Assembly: GCA_023238725.1 (NCBI GenBank) | Contig: CM041553.1 | Span: 12,081,492 to 12,145,491, forward strand | DNA length: 64,000 nucleotides | Source of the DNA: Scortum barcoo | Lineage: Eukaryota > Chordata > Actinopteri > Centrarchiformes > Terapontidae | Direction: 5' to 3' | Part shown: in pieces, positions 25,501 through 37,000 of the stretch | Layout of the letters: the number at the start of each line of letters is the position of its first letter | How positions within the stretch are numbered: the stretch's first letter is position 1 | Notes under the pieces: generated by a model | The model's input: only the letters and a program-made list of their open reading frames with translations | What the model was told of the DNA's origin: nothing | Databases searched by the model: none | Translations under genes and position numbers: made by a program

Positions 25501-27960
25501 CGTATGCCATAAATTGAACCTTGTTTTCGGGAGATCCAAATGGGACGACAGGATGTTATAGTCACTGAGAAGGTCTGGGGAAGTCTGATTTACTAAGCTA
25601 TGTTACAATTTGTTCATACATTGGAATTACAAAATAATTAAATGATTAAAAAACACTTAGATGTAAATAGTTACATACTTGAAAGCAAAAAAAACTTGTC
25701 TATTGCCTCTTTGAAAGTAACATGTACTTGATTCACATTCACATTTTTCCTCACTCTTCATTTTGTGAGAATATATTAAGCATTGAAAAAAGTGAAGTTA
25801 GATGTATGGATATTCTCAGAAATGAGTGTGATGTGCTGAGGAGGTGTGAATTTTAACCGTGACTCTTTCATGAAAACCTGTGGTCCAGGCCAGAAGGCTT
25901 TGTTACTCATTTATTCATTATACACAGCTTGTGCTCTTTTACACTTTAGAAAAGATGTGCTCTTATATTTCTGATGCATTTATTCTGCAAGAGCATCATA
26001 TGAAGTAACAGCACAAATCATACTTACAGAGAAGAGTATAGAATATATATTGTGTATATTGTTCAATATACCCTCCGCAGGGTGCTTGAGGGTTTATGGG
26101 AGTTTGCCCAACCAGTCCAGTCCACATGTGCTTTGTGGATCTGGAGAAGGCATTCAACCGTGTCCCTTGTGGTATGTGGTATGGGGTCCTGGGGGCCTTT
26201 GCTAGCAAGGGCTGGAGCAGGAGCCTGGTTCGCATTGCCGGCAGTAAGTCTCAGACCTGTTCCCAGTGCATGTTGGACTCCGGCAGGGCTGCCTCTTTGT
26301 CACCGGTCCTGTTCATAATCTTTATGGACAGGATTTCTAGGCGTAGCCAGGGGCCGGAGGGAGTCCGGTTTGGGAACCACAGGATTTCATCTCTGCTTTT
26401 TGCAGATGATGTTGTCCTGTTGGCTTCATCAAGCCAGGACCTTCAGCATGTACTGGAGCGGTTTGCAGCCGAGTGTGAAGCGGCTGGGATGAGAATCAGC
26501 ACCTCCAAATCCGAGGCCATGGTTCTCGACCGGAAAAGGGTGGCGTGCCCTCTCCGGGTGGGTGGAGAGGTCCTGCCTCAAGTGGAGGAGTTCAAGTATC
26601 TCGGGGTCTTGTTCACGAGTGAGGGAAAGATGGAGCGTGAGATTGACAGGCGGATTGGTGCAGCGTCCGCAGTTATGCGGTTCGGTGTGCACCGGACTGT
26701 CGTGGTGAAGAAGGAGCTGAGTCGAAAGGCGAAGCTCTCGATTTACCTGGTCAATCTACGTTCCCACCCTCACCTATGGTCATGAACTTTGGGTAATGAC
26801 CGAAAAGACAAGACTTCATGGATACAAGCGGCTTGAAAATGTAGTTTCCTCCGCAGGGGTGGCTGGGTCGCTCCCTTAGAGATAGGGTGAGAAGCTCAGT
26901 CACTCGGGAGGAGCTCGGAGTAGAGCCGCTGCTCCTTCACATTGAGAGGAGTCAGCTGAGGTGGCTTGGGCATCTGTTTCAGATGCCCCCTGGACGCCTC
27001 CCTAGGGAGGTGTTCCAGGCATGTCCCACCGGGAGGAGGCCTCGGGGAAGACCCAGGACACACTGGAGAGACTATGTCTCTCAGCTGGCCTGGGAACGCC
27101 TCGGGGTCCCCCGGAAGGAGCTGGAGGAAGTGTCTGGGGTGAGGGAAGTCTGGGCATCTCTGCTCAGACTGCTGCCTCCTGCGACCCGGTCCCGGATCAA
27201 GCGGATGAAGATGGATGGATGGATGGATGTTCAATATACATCCAATTTTCCTAGTGCAGTGGATTACAAGTATAAAGTGTTTTATTGTAAACATAGGACA
27301 AATTATGATTTATGAAACCATCAACAGTAATATAACAAACTGGTGATCAAATATAAAAGTATGTAGTAGCATTTTTAACTTAATGTTTATATGCGTTAAG
27401 ACAGCTGTAAGTTTCAGATTGTTTTTGGCATTTGTTCTGGATTTCACATTAAACGGTGACTATGAAGTGAAAGTGCTGACATTCAGTTTTCAGGCAGTTA
27501 AAGAGTTTCAGGGTGGTCAAGAGTGAAAATCGTAGGACTCAGACCTTGTTCTGGGTGTTAACATCCTAAAGTTTTAAATCTAAGCTGATAGTTCAATTTA
27601 AAATCAGTGTGTTGGAGTCCAGTCCGAACATTATCAGACTGCCATGTATCGGTCTCAGGCCGCTGAGTTTTGCAGGTTTAATTTAAAGAGTAAATGACTA
27701 ATTTCCTCTAAACTTCATATGGAAATGAATGTATGAGTCTTGTCAAAAGAAACACTAAAAAAAATGCAACAAAGATCAAAACCAGACTCAGTCGAACAAA
27801 ATGTCCCGTTAGTGCCGGTGTGTTTGAATATGCTACTGACAGTGTGGTTGTTTGATGAGGCACAGAGTTGGCTAAATAAAATGCAAAAAAAGCAGGATGA
27901 GGTGAATTTACAACATCAGTCACTATAGGAATAGTACATATATATACATGATACAGATGA

Positions 27961-28039
<79 letters not shown>

Positions 28040-31000
28040 CATTAAAAAAAGGTACCTTGTGATGTGATTTATCTCTAATAGTGCTACTGATTTTTAATCC
28101 ATGGACCTACAAGTGCAGATAATGTAACAACAATGGATTTTCCTTCTAAGAAAAATCAGCTTTGCACATGTTTTATGTGAAGGAAATACATTCAACACGT
28201 AAATGTGAAAGTAAAATGAAACCTTTTTAAAAACTCCCTAAAAAGGTCACTGTAATGTCACTTCAGGAAAACTGTCACAAATTCAGTCAAGGGAAATTTG
28301 TAGTTTGAAAGGATCAAAGCAGTGCTCATAAAAAACACTCTTTAATCAAATATTTATTAATCACAGACTGATTGTCCTGAACACATAAACTGCCTTTTTT
28401 ATTCATTTGAAAAACTTGTCTTTATATTGCTAGAAGAATAAGGCAGCCAAAAAAAAGACCAGATTTTGCATTTTCATGCTGTATTGTGGTATTATAGGGG
28501 ATGTATCTAGTCAACTTTAAGATACAGAAATATAAACATCTGTCACAAGCGGCTCCCAAAATCATCATCTCTCAGTGTAAAATCTTTATCATTTGAGCTT
28601 TGTGCAATTTGAGTCCATGTTGTAACTCAGCCAGTTTGTCACAGCTGCACTGCTGCTGTATATCTAACCTGATAAACCTGATCAAGTAACAAACAAACTG
28701 TATATTTCTGCTGTTCCTTGTGGTGGGGTTGCAAAACAAGTGTTATGTTATGATGGCTTGTGTTGCATACATCTGAACTTTGAAATTTCCACAGAATTCT
28801 GAAGACAATCAGTGTTGCAATTAGATCATTGAAGTTTAACACCAGGTGCTCTAAATCTGACCTCTGACGGACTGTGTTGTGAGATGACTTGACTTGATCT
28901 TCAAGAGAAGCCACAACTTCTCATGAGCAGATGTCAACAATGTGTCAGAACACTTATCTGCTTTCTCTCAAAGAATTCACTTGTACACTTTTGTGTCTGT
29001 TTTTTTTTTTTAATATGTATGTAACTAAGACTAACTGAGAAAATCTATCCACACAGATCCCTCAGCATATGTGAGGCAAAATGACAAACGTGTCTGTTGC
29101 TACCACAGCGTTTGGGCACAGACTGTGGGTTGGTGTTTACCTTCTGTTGCTGCAGCTCTCTGATCGTGTCCTGCGCTTTCTCAAGGCTCTCATTGGCTGT
29201 GTTGCACTGCTGCCTCACCACCGCCAGCTCCCGCTTGATCACGTAGTTCTCCTCAGCTTCCTGCGCCCTCGTCACCTGACCCTGGAACAGTAGGCCAAGG
29301 CAGGATGAGGGTCAAGGTCAGTTCAGCAATTTAATCTTTGAAACGCAGACTATATACCAGCGTAGGGATAAGGTTCATTCTGGGCCATCTAGGGAATGCA
29401 ACATTATTATGTTCAAGGGGAACTCTGCTATACTGAGCATGGCAGATTATTTAAGACTTAAAGGAATAGTTTGGCATATTTGCTTTCTTGCAGAGAGCTG
29501 GCTGAGAAGATTAATACCACCTTCATATCTGTCTGTTAAATACACAGCTACAGCCAGCAGCCTAGTAAACATTAATTAACATGTTGTATCTTTTTTGTTA
29601 CATTTCTTCAAAAACGGTTTAAAAAAAAAAAGTGTTAATATGTCACAGCATGTCTATTTCACACTTTGGTTTTTGCACAGAGGCGTTGGTGTGTGTAATT
29701 CATTGCCGTTGAACAGAGCCAGGCTAGCTGTTTCCCCCCATTTCCAGTCTTCATGCTAAACTAAGCTAACTGTATCCCATCGACAGCTTTGTGTTTTGCA
29801 GACACAAGAGTCTTCTTTTTTGACTCTCTGCAAGATGGCAAATTAAAGCAAGATGCCAAACTTTATGGGAGATTTCATTCACATTCTGGTAAACTTTGTG
29901 TGTGTAGAATAGTTTTATAGAAGTTGTGAACAGTTGTGATCATAACAAACATTTACATGCCACATGCATATTAGAACTTCCATCATGGTTAAACAGTACA
30001 TGCATTCAGGAGTTACAGGATGGTCTTGTGGAGTGAACATAAACGATATTCTTTTATGCACTTTTGGCTGGTTATTGTTGACAAGAGGAAGAGAAGCAGT
30101 GCAGCAGAGCACTTAGAGCAGGAGGAGGAGGGGGAGGGGGGGTGAGTAGGGCAGAGGGCACCGAGGTCAGATAGAAAGTGGTTCAGAGTACGCTACCTGT
30201 ATCAGTCTGTCTGCCAGAGCTGCACTCTCCTGCAGCGCAGCAAGAGGAGGAACGAGAGTGTGAAAAAGAAGAGATGAAGAAAACGTGAAAGACAGTGGGA
30301 CACCAGGGAGGATAAACCACCACAAAACCCGGGAGGAAGTTCGAGGGAAAGAAAGAGACAGGATCACAGGTTGAGGAGTCAATCATTCAGAACACATGTA
30401 GACATGTTTGTGAAGACCAAAGCAGAAAGAGGCAGCAGTGAGATCACTCAGACAAAAAGGATCAGAGAGGAAGAAAAGATTTAAAAACTGCAGCATATCT
30501 TGATAGCAGAAAGCTGGACCAATTGCGAGCATCCACACAGACAAACACACATATTGGTGCTTTTCCACTAGCACCTACTCAACTCGGCTCAACTCGACTC
30601 AGTTTCAGTCGTTTTCCATTACAATAGAGTACCACCTCAGCGTGGGTGGGAATTAAATCATATGGCTAACGCTTGGCCCAAACTCCAGCGACGTCATTTG
30701 TTATGCGACACAAACACAAAACAACTATGGAGGCCACCAGACAAAGAAATGTCTGCACCTCGTCATTGCTCCACGGGGTTGATTTCTGTACAGCCATCTC
30801 TGATCGTATTGTATTTTAAAAATAGCGGGGTTGACTCTTATCAACGAGTCACTCTCCCGACTCATCTAGTGACGTCACGCTCTGGCCAATCAGTGCCTTG
30901 ACTCGACTCGACTCAGTTTTGGTCGTTTTTTCACAGTGCTAAAACTGTGTAATAGAAAAGCGCCAATACATACACAACAACAGAAAACAGCTCACAAATT

Positions 31001-34000
31001 TAGACCCGCAGCATTATCTGATCAGGAGATGAAGATTGGCACACCGCACAACCTGGCTGTTTTGCCATAATGATGCAGCATGAACCGACTTAACTGCAAC
31101 ATTTCAATAAGCAGGAAATAAGGCCATCTCTTACCTTCTCCAGCGTCTCAATCCTCTGCTTCAGCAGCCTGTTTTCTGTGCGTAACCTCTGAACCAAAAG
31201 AGATGTACACAACAGTTATATATGGCTTTTATATAACCAACATGCAGAAATTGCATAAACAAAACATAAATTACACAAAGACAGACAGACAGACAGACAC
31301 ACACAAACAGACACACACAAACAGACACACACACGCACCTTAATCTCAATTTGTTCCTCCATTTCTTTGTTCTTGATTGTGGTATATTCTTTCTCAAGTC
31401 TGATAAAAAAAATAAACAAAAAAACACAGCATTATGTAAAGTTTTAATTTAAATATTTAAGTTTTATTTAAACATTAAAGAGCTTAATCTCTTGGTTGCT
31501 GTGCTATGTTGAGTGGTGGTGCATTTCAATTAGGATGCTTAAAAAGCACAAATTGGTGCAAGACATCAGCATTAGTAAAATAGAAATATAAATCCTACTG
31601 GGCTTCAGGGGCCCATCCAGTCTGATCTCACTAGCGCTTAGTTCATTAATTAGCGCTCTTACTTCTTCATCCTCTTGGGGTTGTATTTAACCTGGTAGGC
31701 CCTGAGGATCAGCTTGTCCGGGCAGCTGTCAAACTGGTGGGGGATCACCTTCTGGAAATGCTGGACGACCCCGGGGGAAACACACACACACAAGATTAGG
31801 GAGCTCAAGACAGACAAAGATACTCATTCATATTTTATGAAGAAGCAGGCAGATTGAAGCAGCGCGGCTGAGGCCCAACGTCGGCCTTGTTGAGAGCCAG
31901 CAGCTGTTGCACTTTTGGAACTAGGATGGGTCTAATACATCCTGATTCACAGGCAATAAAGTTTACACTTTTTTTTTTTCATTAAAACATGCAAACCTGC
32001 AAATTTCTAAGTTCTTTTTTTTTTTTCAAATGCCAAAATTATGTTGTTCCTTCTTCTCAATGTGATTTGCTGCTTTTCTTTCTGAATATCTTGCAATACT
32101 GGACTATGATAGCTTCTTTTCAATATTTAGTGACATTTTATTACCAAAAGGCTTGTTCAGTTAATAAAGAGAATAACTGTAATATTAATCAATAATAAAA
32201 ATAATAATTATAGGAAGTTACAGCTCTATCTTATACTGTGTCTCACCCCAATAGCCAGACAAAAGAGAAATTAGAAAAGTAGAAAGAAATTCAACAGTCT
32301 GAAAAAAGTGTTTTCTTCTATTTTGTCTCTAATTAGTTAATTCACTCCTCCGTTACTGTTAACACCACTGTACAAACAGGAATGTGCCCTGGTTTCTGTT
32401 TCTGTTTTGAATGATTGTGATCGAGCGAAGCAGATCTGTTCAGGAAGCTCGCGTGCAAAAGGGAAAGTGGGACATCGGGGCCTTTGACTCATGACTGAAT
32501 CTGAACATGAAACTAATTTCTGCATCACAAAGCAGCAGCTGCTTACCTGCGACATGCCCTCCATGTCCAGCTGAATGAGGTCAGTCTGGTTGTACTGCAG
32601 GATGGCCAGGCCCACACGGAAGATAATCTCTAGGCCCTACAGACAGATCATCTACTTTATTGTATGTCCTGAGAAGCAATAACAAAATCCGTAAGCACAA
32701 TATACACATAAAAACAAAATCAAAATGTTTCCTACCTCATACATGAAAATATCAAAGATGCGCGTGGCGACAGGCAGGGGAAGGAAAGTGAGGAAAAGGG
32801 TGAGGAACCAGGAGGACGCATACATGGATGTGTGGAAACTCTGGGACCGAAAATGGACATTCAGCTCTGGAAGTTGCTCCTAAGATTAAAAAAAGAGCAT
32901 GATTTTAAGCCTTAAATAACTACAACATAGTGAAAAGTACATGTAAACAGTAAGTGACGTTCTGGAGATATAAATGAGTGCTTTGCTGCCCCCCCCTGGG
33001 TGAAAGTTACACTGCAAGCCTTGTGTTTGTGTTCAGACTCTCCCGCTTCCTCTTTACCTGCAGCAGATACTCAAACTGGTAGATGCAGAGGCCCAGCTCG
33101 GCCATGCTGGGCTTGAACAGCTCCCTCAGACGGTACTCTTGCATCAGACGCACAAAAACACAAAACGCCTCCTCCTCGGGCATCTGGGAGGAGGTGAGAG
33201 GGGTGAGTAAAGTTCCCTCATTAGGTACAAATTAGACGTTGCTTATGTTGCACAGTTTATCATACAGTGACTCCCATATTTCACTGACAATCTCTAGAGA
33301 CAGCTTAACTGCTTTGCAATTTTTCAAAAACGTGCTATATAATTAAGTGTTTTTGGTAGCGATAATCTGAGAAATCTGGTGGGACTGATTACAGTGAACC
33401 TCAGACATGCTGCACTGAGCCTTTAGGCAAAATACCCTCATTACAGATAATGTTCCAGAAGTACTTTATCATTACCTGCATTAGCAGCAGACCAACGATG
33501 AATGCGCTGCCTTGGCAGTAGCCCACCTCTCGATCCACCAGAGAGTATGCCTGAAAAACACACACATTACATTTGCTATGTGGCGTATTTATAGAAAGCA
33601 ACACTGGTGACATCTGTAATCCTGACCAAACATTCAGACTGAGAAACAGGATCAACGAGTCACCAGAGGTCCCTTCATTTCCTGCACAGATGAGCAGCTA
33701 CCGGAGTACTCGGCTGATGTGTGGACGGTCCACAAGCTTGTTTCCATGGCTGTGAACAACAAACGTTTGTTTCCCTACAGATTTCGCTCCTGAACAAAAC
33801 TGCATTAGGAAGTTAACACTCAGCCTGGCAAGTAAATTCATTCAAATTTTTCCAGTTTGATGCATCTTTTTCTGAATGACTGCAGGAAGAAATGTTTCAA
33901 AATGACACTCATTTGATTATTGCTTTTTTTTTGCCTTTTGTGCTGAGAGCATGTAAACAATTATTCACATGCAATTCAACTGAAATCATCATGCAAATCA

Positions 34001-37000
34001 ACTCATCAAGCAAAAATACCAAACATATGCTGCTTTTTCTCTCCATCACCTTCAGCGCTGCGTACTTCTGATGGGCTTCCTTTTATCTTCAAATAATGTA
34101 AGAAACAATCAATATACAATGGAGTTTGCAGCTGTGGATAAATGTCTCTAAGAATGTTTTGTTAGTGTTGTTCAGGCGTGTTAATGTGAACACATTCTTG
34201 CTGCTGTTTTCATGTTATTCTGCTGATCAACAGTCAGGGGTGTTTATGCACAAATAAACAAAAGCAGCAACAGAAGACTGCAACAAGTTTTGAAAAAATA
34301 TATCTTTGGGGGCATCCTCTTTGACTTTATTAGACGGGACAGAGTTGACAGGAAATTCAGGAAAGAACGGAGGACAAAAGGTCCCTGGCAACACTGCCAG
34401 CATCTTGAACCCCTCTGAGCCACCAGGACACTTGTTAACAATACTAACAATACACCATCTTCTGAAAACTTCACGATTCACACATGAACAAACAAAGACG
34501 TTTATTCCAAAAGACACAAGTTTCACCTTTTCCGTACATACTTAATCTTAAGACTGAGAAATTCTGACCTTGAGGTGAAGTGAAACGCTGCAGTGCTCAC
34601 CTTCATGACATTGAAGAGCACTTCCTTCCTGCCCAGGCTGTCCTGGCCTTTGAAGAACTCATGCTCGGGATATGTGCGGGCGATGTCTCTGCGGATGAGC
34701 TTCTCGCAGGGGGACGACATCTTTAGCAGCTCGGAGTACTGGTTCTTCACCGGCATGTCAGTGGCGTTGCCTAGCAGCTGCCAGACGATGGCCCGGAAAT
34801 GATGAGGAATGCCCTTTCGGATCAACTCCTGGAAGGCAAATGGAGAGAAATGTTACGGAGGATTAATACCTCGCTCCTTTATGCTGTGAGGGATGGGTAT
34901 TCAAGCATGTCTGAGCATCTATTTAAGAGCAGATGATCAATTATGGGATGATGAATAGACATGTTTAAAAGGACAATTTACTATCATATCATAATTACAG
35001 ACACTGAGTACATTGAGGCGCATCATTCTTCTGCATTATTCTTCAGTGCCGTGTTTTTCATTAAAGCCAAACTCTGTCATTTGTGTTTTGTGTTTAGAGG
35101 TTAAAGACAGCCCCTCTCATGTCCCATGGTTTGTCTGCTCTCCCATTTTGCCCCGACTCATTTCGCTGTCCCTTCTCTCATCCATCTTCTCTTCCCCTGG
35201 GTTTTCTCTTTTTGTCACAGAGGACACAGAGAGACACAAAAGCATAGAAGGGGAAGAGAAAAAGGATGCGGAGAGAGGCTTGTTGGCGCTGCGCAACCAA
35301 AAGCAGTTTGGTGTAATCATTTTAAAACTACTGTATTGACTCATGGCAACAGATTCATGAAGGTCACAAAGGCTTTCTTCCCAAGTGCAGTTAAAAAAAA
35401 AACCCCTCCAATGCTCCCGGGCAACACCGAGCCGCATGTTTCTGATGCACACAGCTGAAAAGGACACACACTGTGACCTTATGAATAAAAACAGACCAGT
35501 TGCCAAGATGGCCAACCAGCTTCTGCATAAATGGCGCGATGAGTCAGGGATTTACGAGGCCATCTTGCCATTTTGTTCGGTGTAGCGACACCGTAAACTT
35601 CCTGTGAAATCTGACCCACAAGATTTAAAAATAAAATGAGAAGGCTGATAATCTCCTTATTGATGCTCTCCTTTTTTTTGTTATATTCATGACTCATTCT
35701 TTAGGGGAAATGCTGCATGTGCCATCGTCATCCTTAATTTTCCATCTCCCCACCTTCAGGAGTTTGTCCTTCTTGCGTCTCCACTCTTCCCACTCGTTGA
35801 CGATGCGGCCCCACAGGATCCAGGTGTCCTCCTCCAGGTGTGACAGGTTGGAGGAGGCCGAGGAGCTGGACACCAGCGAGGAGCCGCTGTTGCGCCGCGA
35901 ACCGCTCATCGACCGCATGGACTTGGAATCAGCCTCCAGCAACCTGAGTGAAGAGGCAGTTTATGAGGACAGGAAGCTCAAATTACAATTGATTATTTCT
36001 GATGGAAAAGGCTAAATGTCTACATGGCTTGCCATGTTTGCACAAAATGGTATACATACTGGAGAGTAACATGGAAACTAAGATGGGCATTAGGCAGGCA
36101 GATTGTGACTTTGCGAGGATCAGTACAACGGTCTGAGGACAACCTTGCAGAGGCACCAGAAACCTTGGGGCTTGTTACCTTAAACTGCAGAATGAGAAGT
36201 CAGGAGGGGGGGTGCTTTAACTGAGCTACCAGTGATATGCAAATATGAAGATAGTGTGTCTTTTTCTTGATGATAATCCAGTTTACATGTAAATTTAAAA
36301 TACTGTAGAAGTCCTTATTTTAAACAAGAAGGTTTGAGTATCTCTGGGCCAGATTTCTAGCATTTTTATCCCTGTTCACCACATGACTATGTACATCTTC
36401 GACATGGATGCGGATAATCATTAAATGTGTTTGTCACTTTGGTCTTGAGGTGAAAATGTTCAGAAGTCTTTAGACGCGTATTTATAGAGCACTGCTTCTT
36501 ACAATGAAAGTCAGAAGAGATAAATTAGCAGAGGAGCTAGCCTAGACTGTCAAGGTCAAGCCGAGTCAGAAACTCTAAACCTGAATTTCTCACAAATAAT
36601 CACGAGTTAAAAGATGATCAATGCCACTCTCATGTCTGTGCAGTAAACAAACACTGCAGTGAACCTTGTTAGCTAAACAACTAACTAGTACCGGACAAGA
36701 TATAATCCAGCACATAAACTTTTGTAAAACCACAACCTTGGTTTTTCTAGACTTACATCTTCTCACCCAAGTCTCAGCAAGAGAGCAAATAAAACACATT
36801 TTCATATTCCTTGGAATCTATTTATCTTTTTTCCTTGTACTCCTCTGAGTCTGGCGCAAAAGGACAGCAGGAAGCAGAGATGATGTGATTAAAGAGACCG
36901 CTCTTTACCCCAAGGGTGTTAGGTTCAGTCCTCTTTGACCCGAATGTCTGATTCTTTTAAGTCACTTAAGTCCTACGTCCTGTGCTGCGACTGCTGGATG

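Noticed and set aside
26429..27294. Long antisense frames over the LINE
   Set aside because: They are shadows of the Rex3 reading frame on the + strand.
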